Shown here piece after piece: positions 1-14,240 of a stretch of DNA of 64,000 nt. A model generated the notes under the pieces. The model was not told the origin of the DNA. It did not search any database and saw only the letters and a list, made by a program, of their open reading frames with translations. The stretch covers positions 1,006,231 to 1,070,230 of the forward strand of contig KL647304.1 of NCBI GenBank assembly GCA_000727475.1, given 5' to 3'. The first letter of the stretch is position 1. The number at the start of each line of letters is the position of its first letter. This stretch comes from Sarcocystis neurona. Lineage: Eukaryota; Apicomplexa; Conoidasida; Eucoccidiorida; Sarcocystidae. A program made the translations under genes and the position numbers.

Positions 1-37
<37 letters not shown>
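1..37. repeat. (TA)n microsatellite at window start
   Basis: Perfect alternating TA from the first base. It lies in an upstream intron of the NSF gene or at a contig-like edge. The next ~1.4 kb is also TA/TG-rich with no exon I could support. Confidence 0.9.
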
Positions 38-1424
38 GTATCTATTGGTATAAGTACACATACCCACACACACGTACTTGTATTTGTGTATTGAAATGCA
101 TGTACATATAAAGATATATATATATATTTATGTGTATGTATGTGTAAATAGACATACGTATATGTAAGTAGACATACATATATATAAGTAGACACAGAGA
201 GAGAGAGATTTGGATGTTTCTGAGTAAATTTTCACTACTACCTAATTCAAGTGACGTGTACCGCGTATCACGTCGCCTTGGTGTGTATATACCTACATGT
301 ATACACATATACAGAGAGAGAATTTACTGTTACTTGTAGTGTGTACATATATATATATATATACGTAGCCAGCTAGCGAGATACATGTCCAGAGTTTCAA
401 GAGTGTCGATTTGTCGAGGGGCAAGTGGAAATCAGCGACTTGGAGAAGTATATTTACCGAAGGCACTTTTCCTGCGGACCTTTGTCTCTTTCTTTGCCTG
501 CCTGCGCGGATTTCTTTCGCGGAGCTCTACATATTCATGTGTATGGGTCTCTACATCTGTATATTTATATATGCATGTACGGGTGTATTTGTGTCTAACC
601 TCTATGTCTGTGTATACGTACATAGAAATATACATACTTCACACACATATACGCATTTGTATCTATTTCCACATACATATTCGCATTTATATATATATAT
701 ATATATATATGTTTGTCTGTGTCTCTCTCTATATATATGCTGGAGTGTGGACGTGTGCACAGGCACTTGGCGTACATATGTGACAAACATATGTGGATCC
801 TGTGGAGTCTCGTTTTTCTTGTAGTTCTCTTGAATAAAATAGATACACATATATATGTTTACATATGTATTTCTTATACATACATATACGTGTAAATTTA
901 TGAATATATGTATATATATATACATTCCTCATTACATATGTACCTATCTGAAGATACATACGGGTAATGTAGTGTCTGTTTTGACTCATTCGGGGCGCGA
1001 TACATTCTTTCAGAGAGTTCTCCTGGATAACACAGGACCACCATATATATGTGTATATGTATCCATATATATGTTTCTATTCGAAAATGCATACATATGT
1101 ATATTTATATATACATATATGTCTGAATATATGAGTATAAATATACGGTCTTGGGAAGTATGTCTTTCTTGTCCTGGGTAACATACAACTCTTGTGTGTG
1201 TATACGTATATCTATATCTATATCTGTACATATATATGTATTTGTGTATGCGTGTAAATGAATGTGAAGAGACGCTGTTGTTGTGTGTCCTATTTTGAAT
1301 ACGTCTCGTGATTGATACACAACTACTACGTATACGTATATGTATATCCGTTTGTGTATCTGCATTTAGGCACACACGTTCCTAGTTAATAACAAATATG
1401 AATAGACGCGCTATTGTGTCGTGA

Positions 1425-3880
<2,456 letters not shown>

Positions 3881-4012
3881 GAGGCGGGAGTGGCGAAGGG
3901 ATTCAACGTTTCACTCGAAGTGCCACTGGTGAAGAATCCTCGCCAAATACGGACGGTCTTGGAGGCGCACTGCAAAGACAGACATTTGTTTCCCTCCGAG
4001 GAAATTGAAGCC
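3881..4012 (+). CDS. NSF: NSF/Sec18 AAA ATPase, next D2 exon
   Basis: The acceptor ATGTTTGCAG and donor GTAAGG bound 44 codons in phase 0 at both ends, matching the phase-0 end of the preceding exon at 1604. The peptide (core GFNVSLEVPLVKNPRQI, then an acidic helix) aligns with the part of NSF D2 after sensor 1, where human NSF has FSTTIHVPN followed by the LLEAL helix. This leads into the C-terminal helical subdomain of the AAA module. No frame disruption is seen. The assignment rests on family alignment from memory and on exon order. Confidence 0.88.
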
Positions 4013-4637
4013 GTAAGGATATGGCTTTCTTGCTCTGCCCTGCTGCGCGCGTGCACCTGGTCAACAGGTGAAACTTGCTGACTTGCGGAAAGAGAGAGAC
4101 CGATAGGTGTGGAGGCTACGTGCCACAAGGGAGAAAAAGGACTCGTCGTGTTCTGTTATGCTGAAGCAGCCCGTGGTGCTCCGTTTTTTTCTCTCGCCAA
4201 GGTCCTCGCGTTGTCTTCTTCGAAAGGAAACGAAGGTGCTGCTGCGCTCACGCGTATGCGGCGCGTACGTGTGTGCGCACATATAGGTATATGTGAGTGC
4301 CCACTTGTGCGCGTGATGGCGACTGTGCAAAGTCCTTCAGATATCTCGTATGGGTTTGTTTATACGTATTTATAAGAGAGGGACGTGCCCGGACGTATAT
4401 GGATGGGTATGTGGAGGTAGACACGGGGACGTATATGTCTATATACGTAAGTAGTCAGGAAGGTGTGTATATACATGTGCGTATGTCGACAGGCGTACGT
4501 ATACGTACGTGTTTTTATAAAGAAGTAGACGATGGTACGTAGATATGTGTATCTGCGTTGTTAGACAGGGATACGGATATACGTGTGCAGGCTGGTAAGG
4601 AGCCACGACTTCTATAGGTAGGTAGGTAGGTAGGTGG

Positions 4638-4668
<31 letters not shown>

Positions 4669-5156
4669 CTCTAGTAGTGCGTCTCTACTCGTGTATATAT
4701 ATGGCAGTCGTACGTGGTAGGTCTAGAGTTCTGCGCGAGTTCTACACTGTACATGTGAGCTGATTATAAATGTGTATGTACACGTGCATATTTGTGGAGA
4801 AAAGATGATGTGCACCTACATGTGTCAAGGTGATTTGACGCAGATGTACGCGTGTGATAGGAGAGTCGCATATCCTCTGCAAACACAGAACGACATTTTC
4901 CTGTCTCCTCTTAGAAGAGAATATCGTCACGCGGGCGGTGGTGCTGGTGGGGGGGTTCCTGGTCGCACACTTGTGGGAACAAAGAGAGCGCGCGGGCGCG
5001 TCTTTCGTATGCTTTGGGAGCGGAGATAGGACCTGAAGATGTTTCCAGTTTTCCCTTAGAAAAGAAAACGAAGTTCTCAAACAGCAACTCTCCTGTTGCT
5101 TCCACGAAGACGAAGGCGCGTCCGTGTTTTGATGAGATTTCTGCTGTTGTTGCTAG

Positions 5157-5272
5157 GTATGCCGTTCGGGAGTTGTCAGTGAAGTTGGCGTCAAGCAGCT
5201 CTTACTTGTTACGGATATGGCGATGGAATTTGCGAAGCCAGGTATCCTGCAGTTATCCACATTCTGGATGAG
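5157..5272 (+). CDS. NSF: NSF/Sec18 AAA ATPase, penultimate visible exon (C-terminal helices of D2)
   Basis: After a TTGTTGCTAG acceptor the phase-0 frame gives about 38 residues, including GVKQLLLVTDMAMEF and ILQLSTFWM. These align with IGIKKLLMLIEMSLQ and the KFLALL helix near the end of mammalian NSF. The best donor, AG|GTGTAA, leaves a two-base remainder. A longer overlapping open frame exists here (5014-5271), but it does not carry the NSF match. The AAA C-terminal lid helices shown here pack between subunits in the hexamer. Confidence 0.86.
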
Positions 5273-6900
5273 GTGTAAATTCACACCATTTTCCCCTTAA
5301 CAGCATTTTTAGTCCTATGCACGGGGCACTCCTGACCGGTCATACAGCTGTGTGTACACAGTTGTGTAGCATGTGGGTGTACATTTTTGTCTAGTGTGGA
5401 CGTGTCTGTGTCTACGTGGAGGTGTGTGGATGTGGATTTACGTGTGTGTGTATCTGTGTGTAGGACTATGTATCTGCGTGTATATATATATATATATATG
5501 TGTATGCGCATATGTATGTGCGTGTGTGTATACGTCTGTGTGTGTGTGTGTGTGTGCGTGTGTATGTGTAGGTGCATGTGTGTGTGTGTGTATATATATG
5601 TATGGATGTGCATGTATGCGTATGTCTGGGTGTGTATGTGTAGGTGTATATGTATATATATATGTATATGTATATGTGTGTACGTGTGTGTATGTGTCTG
5701 TGTGTGTATATGTGTATGTGTAGGTGTGTGTGTGCATGTGTATATGTGTGTGCGTGTATGTATATGTCTCTGTGTGTGTGTGTGTGCATGCGTAGGTGTA
5801 TGTGTGTGCGTACATGTGTATGTATGTGCGTGTATGTATACGTGTGTGTGAATGTACAGGTGTATGCGTGTGTGTATGTGTATGTGTATATGTATGTGCG
5901 TGTATGTATATCTCTGTGTGAATATGTGTATATGTATATATACGTGCGCGTATGTGTATGTCCCTGTGTGTAAGTGTAGGTGTGTGTGTATATGTGTATA
6001 TGTATAAGCGTGTACGTGTGTGTCCGTGTGGGTGCGTCTGTATGTGTGTGCATACGTGAACGTGCAGCCGTATGTGTAGGTATGTGTACGGGTGTGTGTA
6101 TACGTGGGTGTGTCTTCGTTTCATAGCTGTTGTGTAGCTCCTGTCCCACGGTTGTTGTTGACCGTCAAAAAATATCCGTGATTAACCCAGCTGGAGGTCG
6201 CGCAGCTTTCGCTTGTCCGAATATTACCTGAGGTCTTTCTCCTCAAAGTGTGGTTATCACTTGTTTGGTTATTCTGTCGGCGGAAAGAAACACAGTTGTA
6301 CCAGAGAATCAATGTTTCATTTTTGAGACTGATACAGTGTGAAGCATTCACGAATCCAAGGGTCCGTACAATTCCACTGGGGAAGGGGTACAGCACTCAA
6401 AAATATCAGTGTGTGTATTTCCTACGTAAACCCTAGATATGATTTTATCTATATCTAGACATAGTTGAACATATGCGGGAGTCGGCACGTGTGAGAAAGA
6501 GATAAATGCCTCCATACAATTGCGCCTTTATTCGACTAGTGCAGGAATGCGTTGCATACAGACACAACACCTCAAGTACACCGCGGCGCACAGAGCTCCT
6601 GCGGTCCAAAGGATCGATTTGAGAGCCTTCAGGTGTACACTGCTAAAAAACTTTCCTCTTTACCACATGTGTGAAGTCGGCGGACATGTGAATATACGGG
6701 TACAGGCGCGCAAGATGTGCACACATCTGACGGGCGTGTATAGAAGGTCAATAATGATGTGTTCATATATATGTGTAGATATAGTATGTCCACGTGCAGG
6801 CACGATGTATAGACCTGCGCGCGTTGTGCACGCAGGCGGTTTCCATTGCGTGTTGACTATTTTACTTGCAGGAGTAATAACCTCTTCTATTTTTCTGCAG
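5273..6900 (+). other. last NSF intron with a ~700 bp GT/TATG-rich block
   Basis: From about 5390 to 6110 the sequence is almost entirely TG, TGTA and TGTGTA repeats with interspersed GTAGGTG words. The remaining ~780 bp to the next exon is of normal complexity. No exon was seen inside, though a very small one could be missed. Confidence 0.75.
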
Positions 6901-6951
6901 TGCTTGAAAGACTGCGGCTATGAGGAACCGCTGACAGGACGAAGTTTCTGA
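6901..6951 (+). CDS. NSF: NSF/Sec18 AAA ATPase, terminal exon
   Basis: After TTTTTCTGCAG a short frame encodes CLKDCGYEEPLTGRSF and stops (TGA). Joined after FWMR it mirrors the end of mammalian NSF (FLALLREEGASPLD): a helix, Gly, then a Pro-Leu pair and a short tail. The problem is the junction. The upstream exon leaves AG, so an orthodox GT-AG join would read AGT GCT TGA and stop at once. The conserved frame needs an extra G, meaning a non-canonical boundary, an unseen microexon or a one-base sequence error. Confidence 0.6.
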   Translation, partial: CLKDCGYEEPLTGRSF

Positions 6952-9900
6952 AACCACGTGTGTACGTGCGGTTCGAGACGCAGGTGCGCAATGAATACTT
7001 AAGGAGTTCGAAAGAACCGAATGCAAGCTTTCTCATGCTGGGTTGAATCAGCTAAATTCTCCGTCTGTATAGCAGTGACTTCGTTGCTCAGTTGTAACAC
7101 AAGTCTGAGTCATGTTTGCACGGTGTGGTGCGTTGTCTTAAGAAGAAGAGCTGAGATTCATTGGCAAACCGGGGATAAGATTAGGTTGCTATTGGGTTAG
7201 TTCAATGTCTCTCTCCGTCCCGTCCTCGTTTTCACTGTCACTTACTAGAGTCGTAGAACTTCGACTTCTAAAGGCTTTTTTGCCACGTTCCTTGTGATCA
7301 GGACAATGTTTTGTTTGATTTATAACTTGATCACACAACCGTAAGTTGTTTCCGCGATATCGGCCTCCAAAGAAAAACCCCCATTTAGACACGCGGTTGA
7401 AACAGGCGTGAAGGGGTTGTAACCGGTAAAGTGAAACCGCGTTTTGAATGGACAAACATATCGCGTGTGTGTCACAGGTGCCAAGTAAATGACTACCTTA
7501 CGTAAAGACGTAACTGGTAAAGTGAGACAGCCTTTTGAATGGAGAAACATATTGTCTGCCTGTCACAGGTGCTAATTAGATCATTACTTTACGAGCATGA
7601 GTTGCTCCAGATGTGAGAAGAATGATGTATGCTCCATTAGCAATGGGCTCTGGTGGTGATCGCGCGGTAAACTTACAATCGTCCCTCTGTTTCTAGCCGC
7701 TTTCTCTAGAGTCGCATTGTACACACACCGACACACGCAGAATTTCCAGTGTTTTGCAGCTGGAAAGAAAATTTCGAATGTAATGTGTGCAGCGCCCGCG
7801 CGAATCCAAAATGCTGTAAGGAAGCGCTTTTTTCTAGTATCGCTGCGGCCGGTTGCACAGACCCTGCGGTGGCCGCTGTTTCCTTACTCCTCAGTGGTTC
7901 CTCCACACTTTTGACGCTTACCAGTTGCTGAACAGGTACTTCTCCCGGTCGCCGGCACGTCCGGATAAGCCCGCTTTCTTAGATTTCAATATTCTTACTG
8001 GTGGTTGAAATTGTCCAGCGCAGTAGTTCCTACTTTGTAGCTCCAGACGTTCAGTACATAATTACCAGTACATGTTTGAACACGTCTGCGGGTCACCTTG
8101 CGCGGATGAAGCCGGGGATGATCCGCGAATACGGATAATATCCGTGTGAGCACAAAACAATTATGGACCTTGTTTGGATTCGTACACGTGAATTTTCTGG
8201 ATCCAGCGAGAGCGGATGTGTCAAGGGCGAGAGGCGCGATGGTACTGCAGTAGCCATCCATGTGAAGACTCAAATTTTCACAGGTTTCCTGACGGCACCT
8301 GCGGTTCTTTAGTGAAGGAGCTTGCCCCCTACCGCACGAGGACGCGATGTCCTGCAGCAGTTCCCGTATTTGAAGGGCAAGCTCAAGCTGTCAAGGTGAA
8401 AATTCTCAGCACTGGACTGAACTCCCCGTTGCTCTCGGAATATAGTCGCAAATTTTTGACGCACCGATGAAGTCGACGGTGTTCCACCGTGACAACATGA
8501 GCGAGAAGGGTAAACTCACAGGTGCTACGTAATATTAATGACGCTGCGCTGCTATTGGTGTGGTGGGGCACAATTGTCGGTACCTTTTTTTGACTACTCA
8601 GACAGAGAAGTATTTAAGCGCGTGAGAATTATTTCCACGTCTTGTACGTGCAGCTGAAAGTTTGTGTGTTTGGAAGCTAGCATTGTAGAAAGGGTGCGCA
8701 GCCTATCATAAATAGTTCTTTATGATAGTAAATGCGCGGTCGACTCGTGCAACAGTGCGGAGCTACTCTAATGCCAGTCGAGACGGAAGAAAAATCTACA
8801 CCAAGTTTGCATCCACCACATACATACGCATTAGAGTGTGAACCCCAAACACCTTCGTACAAGTACGCATTTCTGTGTAACTAGCATTCCTTTATCCCCG
8901 CCCTTACAGAGGGTATCTGTGATGTCTTTGCCTGGACGCACTCCAGGTGGTGTTGTATGAGAAACCCGCAACGCCATCATGGCCGAACGCGTTAAGGCCA
9001 TAAATGTGACTTTAGAACACCAGTTTTCCTACAACACGTGAAGTAAAGTTTCATTACTGCTTCAAGTACGAGTCAGATGGCTCTACATCCCCTGAAAGGC
9101 CTGGGAAAGGCTCACGTTCCTTGCGGGTCCCCATGAAGCGTTGTGATCCCCTCATTACTGCTTCGCATTCTGTAATGAATATACTACAGAGAAGCGTTGT
9201 TTAGTGACTTATATGCGGCGTTCCCCCTGTTTAGTAAGTCTTCAGCAAAAGCCCAAGCGGCGCCATACTGTACACGGTACCAGAAGCAGGCGGCGCATAC
9301 GCTGCGTGCACGGAGTAATGAGCAGCACAAGACACACGCTGCAACATGTATCGTGCCGTAGCCGGTGCACATCTCTTTAGCTAGTGTTTTGTCTATCCGG
9401 CTAGGTTGTCGCCTCTACACTAGTGTCACCGTTTTACGCTTCTTTAATCCACGTTTGCGTCTCCGGACTTCAGTAGCAGCACGCGGGTCTTCTACGTCTG
9501 CGTCGCTGTCGCTCACGTAGTGTTTGTGTAACACGCGGTCGTAGCTGCAAGGACGCCACACTCCACCACTCAAGAGTTATCACCTTCGATTTTGCCCAGA
9601 AAAACATAATAGAGGTGAAATTATCCATTACTCAACCTTTCGCATCCTAGGTGACTTTATCACCCTGGTCATACACAGATGCAGTAGAGCCGACCGGTAG
9701 ACATGGTTAGACACGCTTGTGAAGTGTTACGTCGTAGTCAGGCCATACGGCTTGCTGACAGGCCTGCATTGCCAGCATCTCACGACGGAAACCAAACACC
9801 AATAATGTGCGACTCCTTTTGTTCTGATCAAAACTTCTTAGTGAGGACATTGTGGAGTCGGTATTAACGATGCCCCAGGGCGGCGGTCGATTATGGTCGT

Positions 9901-11200
9901 GATACGACTCCGTCACCTCCTGTTGACCCGCTGGTCTTCCTCAATCTTTCTTCTTCCCGTGCCATCTCCGTCTTCTTTCGTTTCTTCGTCGTCTTGCTCC
10001 GGCGCCGGTGCTATTGCCGTCGTTTTGCAGCGGGCGTAGCGTACTGCCCCGCTAAGGGTTCACATCTTCTCTACTCTGTCTTACTATCGACGTTCTGGGT
10101 CAATCTTGTTTCTCTTGAACAAAGCCTTCTGTCGTTTTCTCACGGAATGCACTCCGCAGTGCACTCGCTAGGCTGCACGTTAATGCATTTACGCAGCTGC
10201 AAACTCATCCGCTACTGTCTTCTGACCCCTCTTCGCATCAAGAACATATTTACTAACACCATGCGGTCTTCTTGTCGCTCCATTTGACCTTGTCTACTAT
10301 ACGTGCACGAACAGTGCTCCAGTGTAGTCCCCTCTTCTGACTTTCTCTGCGACGTGCTTATCGCTGCCTTTTTATCTTCGTTCCTCCATCCAATCGCTTC
10401 AAACTTATAGTCGAGTACAGCCTACCTAATAAATACTTTTCTTTATTGCATTGTGTCTGCAGTTACCTATTCTGGTACACTTCTTCTTATCCCCCATTGC
10501 TTCTCATGAGCTACACTTGATGGAAGCAAATAATGTGTACACGCCGATAGTTGGGAGACGTTTTTCTAACGAGGTGTTACGAGGAAAGTAGGCAGAAAGA
10601 GTTTTGCCGTCACCGCCTGCGGCGGAGTTGCTGTCAAGAGATATTACATTAATTGGAAAGGCATATCAGCCGCACAGATATGGATGTTTTGATATGTGAA
10701 ATATTCGTAGAGGTTTCTGTTGGTGATGAACGCCAACAACGTCACTTGTACAGTGAAGCGCACAGGAGAGCCTACACAATCAGCTTCAGAAAGCGCTACA
10801 ATGAAGACACCTGTCCCTAGCAAGAATCGGGTAAGATGAACGTGAAGGAGGAGGAAACATGTTTGCACAGATTTGAGTTCACTACAGAACAGGGTGAACA
10901 GAAGCGTCAACCTGAAGGTGGGTCGGAAAAGGTGTGTACTAAGGAGTATGGTTCCGCTGCTTATGAGAGCAGTGAAAAAAAGATATTTTTCGGTAGTTTC
11001 CTGGATATCCTGGAAGCGATAAAGGGCTGGGCGTTGCTTCTCTGCACACATAGAAGAGCATGTACGTATACACACATACACACAGAGATGTACACGCAAC
11101 GGGGATCTCGTTCCATTTTTTATGGGGACAGAAGTTTGATCGAACTTACGTCCATCCTATAGTAGGGTACCCTTCACAGTTGCTAGATACAACTACACCT
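6952..11200. other. repeat-poor intergenic region, no gene supported
   Basis: This stretch lacks the TA/TG microsatellites that dominate both sides. Open frames stay under about 155 codons on either strand and show no recognisable family, splice chain or composition bias. It holds one diverged tandem duplication (7421-7600). It may contain the NSF 3' UTR and the promoter of the next gene. Confidence 0.6.
7421..7600. repeat. diverged tandem duplication, ~91 bp period, two copies
   Basis: Copy one starts at 7421 (AACCGGTAAAGTGA) and copy two at 7512 (AACTGGTAAAGTGA). Both continue with TTTTGAATGGA, AAACATAT and TGTCACAGGTGC in the same order. Identity is clearly imperfect, so the duplication is not recent. 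Confidence 0.85.
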
Positions 11201-11219
11201 CTCTTCAAAAGTAGCGAAG

Positions 11220-12470
11220 ACAAATCCTCATCTCATGTCTACCCCCTTCTGTACCCTCCCTTCCACCAGTCAATCTACGTTCGTTGTTTCTCTCTGCAAT
11301 TTTTCTCTTGTCTCCCCACGCGGATTTCCGTCTCCTTCTCTCTCCCTTAATGTCCCTTCGTCATTCTGTGCCTCACTTCTTCCTTTTCTCGCCTCTCTCT
11401 ACTCCCGTTTATCTCTTGGGATAGGTATCTCTTCCGCATCTATCCTGTGTCTCTTGTTTCTTTTGCAGGTTGCCTCTTTCGTACTTCGCACGTCTACTTC
11501 TTCACTCATCGCCCTTTTCTCCTAATTATTGTTCCTCGTCTTCGCATCTCGTTCCTTCATCGCTGTTATTCACCTCCCGCCTTCTGCCAATCTGATCTGC
11601 CCTGTTTCTCTCTTCGCTGCTCCTCTTTTTTTTCCCTGTTCTACCTTATTCCATTGGATATCTCTTAACTTTGATTACATTCTTTTTCTCTTGCTGCGCT
11701 GTACCTCTCCCTTCACTCCTTTTCTTGCAGTTATTTCCTTTCTCTTCCTTTCTGTCTGTCACTCTCTTCTGCCTTTCCCGTGGTTCTCCTCCACAGTTTC
11801 TTTTTCTCCTTTTGCCCTTCGTCTGTGACAACCTCTGCTGTCTCCTTCCTCCTGCCTTGTTTTCCTCTTGTTCGTTATGTCCTACAGGCTCTCTTCCTCT
11901 TCTTGGTTTCCCGTTCCTCCTTCTTTCGCCATGCAGTCTTCTTTAATGTCTATTCCCCTCCTCGGCTCTCTCCTCTACTGTCTCTCTCCTTCTGACTAAT
12001 ACCTTCTTCCCCGGTTTTTTTTTCCGTTTTCGTTCCCATTTACTTCCTCGTAGATGTCCTTTTCTGTCCCCTTTGAACTTCACTCTTATCCGTATCGCTT
12101 TTTCTTCGCATTGTCGTTTTTCTACCCCTCAACGATATACGACTTTCTCCGTTGTTGCTTCACGCTGCCTTTCTCCGCTTTTTTTTCTTCGTCTCTCTTC
12201 TTGCTAGTCTTCAACTTGACGTCCCTTCTTTCAGCTTGTTGCTTCTTCGCTTCTGTATGCTTTTTCTGTTCCTTTTTTAATTTATCTCGCTTTACTGTTT
12301 CTCCTCTTTTCTCAGGTTCGCGTTGTTTCGCTCCTCGCCTCTTCCTGTTCCCTTTTTCTTCCCTTCTCTACATTTTTGTCTCCGTCTCCTTTGTCCTTGT
12401 GCTCGCCAGCACAATTCGCGGAGTTCCCTTCTTCACTGTGGTCGCCTTCAGTTTTGTCTTCTCTTTTCAT
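11220..12470 (+). repeat. kilobase polypyrimidine tract upstream of the proline-rich frame
   Basis: The + strand is overwhelmingly C and T (CTTCTC, CCTTTC, TCTCTT words) for about 1.2 kb with no simple period. Open frames here are only Leu/Ser/Phe-rich readings of the tract. It could be a promoter-proximal or intronic element. Similar tracts precede several exons of the downstream gene. Confidence 0.85.
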
Positions 12471-12716
12471 TCTGCTTTTTCCCTGTGCTTCACCACTTCC
12501 CCCCCCGTCGGTATATACTTCATGTGTATGTACGCCGCGTTCTCATGTATATGAAAAATGCGAGCGTATATGCAATCGTTTTTCTCAAGCACGAAGAAAG
12601 TTATACGCGCGTGACATTGATACCCTCTGCTCCTTCTCCCTCGTCCTCTTTTCCACAGAAGCCTCTTCAGCAGCTTTTGCACTGGTGTGTCCTGAGACGA
12701 AATCCTCGTTGCTACC

Positions 12717-14240
12717 ATGGCTGACGGTCCGTCACTTCTTCCTCTTCTTTTCTTCTTCATTTCGTTCACACTTCAAGACTTGCCCACTTTCTTCTCCGCC
12801 AGAACAACTCGAACAGTAGACCTCACTACATCTGGCGATGACCCACCACTTGCAGCCGACATGAAAGCACTACAGAAATCTGCTCCACCGCTTCCTCTAC
12901 CATCCTCACATGTCGCGGCGACAGCGGCGACAGCGCTGACTACCACCACCCGTCCCCGTTCGGATGTAGCGGCAGCACTTTACCGAGCCGCTGCGCGTCG
13001 TCGTTTGCTAGCAGCAGCATTCATCGAAAGTAGAGGAACGGCAAGCCCTGGCGGGCAAGCAGGAACATCCGGGCAGGCTGCAACAGCAACGACCGAGACG
13101 CGAGAAACAGCACCTGGTACCGCTGAACCGAAAGTCCCTGAAGGATCTCCTCTGCCTAAAGCAAAGGCGTGGAAGTTGAAAGAGCAAGTCATTCCTCCTC
13201 GCGCGGCGGGCTTCACTGGCGTCCCAGGGAGCATGGCCCCACGCACGTTGTTCGGCGTCGGTGAAACAGGCATGGGCAAAAAACGAAAAGGCATTCCACC
13301 CGTGGCAGTAAAGCCCGGGCTAGAGGCGAGACTTCCGACCAAGCCAGAGGGCAGAGTACCAGCGGCACTACGCGAAGGAGCGCTTCCTCGTGTGCCGAGT
13401 CCCCCCCTAGAGGAACGCCCAGTAGAAGCAGCAGCACGGCGACCGTCGGCTCCTCCCGTTGCTGCGCGGCCAGCAGGCGCAGAAGCTGTAGAAAAGCCAG
13501 TCGAACGCCCGGCCGGGGAAGTAGGAAGAGAAGGAATATTACCGCCACGAGCAAAGGCAGAAGGCGAAGAAAAGAAAGAAGCAGTAGAAGAGGAGGGTGT
13601 TGCTGCTGCTCCTCGTGTTCCGCCTGCCGCACCTCCTCCGACCCCCCCGCGTCCAGAGAAAGAAGAAGAGAAACGAGAAGCAGCACGCGGTGAAAGAGAA
13701 GGCGTCGCTGCTCCTCGTCCTCTTGTCGCGCCTCCTCCCAAACTACCGCCTCCACGTTTGAAAAGGGAAGAAGAAGAGAAGATAGAGATGGAAAGGGCCG
13801 AAGAAGAGGGCGTTCCTGTTCCTGCGCCTCGTGTCGTGGCTCCGTCGAAACCCCCGCGTAAAGGCTTGAAAGGAGAAGAAGAAGAAGAGTTGAAACGTGA
13901 AGAACTGGTGAGGCGTGAAGGAGAAGTCATTGCAGCTCGTGTGCCTCCGCCAAAACCCCCACGTGCACCTTTGAAGGGAGAAGAGAAACCAGAGGCGGCA
14001 GCGGAGGCAGAAGTCGAGCCGAGAGCCGTAACAGGAAGGAGGGGACGCGAGCGAGAACGGGAGGAGGAGGAGGCGGAAGAAGAAGCGAAGCGAGCCGAAG
14101 CCTTGCTTCCTCCTGTACCACCGCCACCTCGGGGTGAAGAAGAGATACCCCCGCCACTGCCGCCGCGGGCGCCGAGGATGATAGGTGAAGAAGAAGCACT
14201 TCTCAGGGAAGCTCGACGTGCGCCAGGAAAAAAAGTGTAG
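12717..14240 (+). CDS. proline/glutamate-rich repeat protein, possible signal peptide, unknown function
   Basis: The ATG sits in a good context (CTACCATGG) and is the first Met after an in-frame TGA; the frame stays open for 507 codons. Residues 7-20 are hydrophobic (LLPLLFFFISF), which could be a signal peptide. Residues ~30-285 are Ala/Pro/Thr-rich. About 285-440 holds four imperfect units of ~36 residues, each pairing a PxxP-rich segment (PPKPPR, PPPTPPRP) with a Lys/Glu segment and an EGV start. The tail is Glu/Arg-rich with LPPVPPPPR. PxxP motifs could bind SH3-like or profilin-like partners, but this is inference. A phase-1 donor (GGTGAAG at 14184) exists near the end, so this could instead be the first exon of the large gene downstream. 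No family was recognised. Confidence 0.78.
   Translation: MADGPSLLPLLFFFISFTLQDLPTFFSARTTRTVDLTTSGDDPPLAADMKALQKSAPPLPLPSSHVAATAATALTTTTRPRSDVAAALYRAAARRRLLAAAFIESRGTASPGGQAGTSGQAATATTETRETAPGTAEPKVPEGSPLPKAKAWKLKEQVIPPRAAGFTGVPGSMAPRTLFGVGETGMGKKRKGIPPVAVKPGLEARLPTKPEGRVPAALREGALPRVPSPPLEERPVEAAARRPSAPPVAARPAGAEAVEKPVERPAGEVGREGILPPRAKAEGEEKKEAVEEEGVAAAPRVPPAAPPPTPPRPEKEEEKREAARGEREGVAAPRPLVAPPPKLPPPRLKREEEEKIEMERAEEEGVPVPAPRVVAPSKPPRKGLKGEEEEELKREELVRREGEVIAARVPPPKPPRAPLKGEEKPEAAAEAEVEPRAVTGRRGREREREEEEAEEEAKRAEALLPPVPPPPRGEEEIPPPLPPRAPRMIGEEEALLREARRAPGKKV

Noticed and set aside
5438..6149. 228- and 227-codon minus-strand frames rich in His and Thr
   Set aside because: They are readings of the TG/TGTA microsatellite; composition is fully explained by the repeat and there are no splice or start features.
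6420..6435. Telomere-like AAACCCT word
   Set aside because: A single occurrence with no tandem repetition.
10644..11099. 151-codon minus-strand frame with hydrophobic stretches
   Set aside because: Within chance length at this GC content; the + strand frame over the same bases (10836-11162) is equally plausible, and no family or splice support was seen.
12980..13930. 316-codon minus-strand frame opposite the proline-rich protein
   Set aside because: It is Ser/Ala/Gly-rich because it is antisense to Pro/Glu/Ala codons; the + strand frame is longer and has a good start context.
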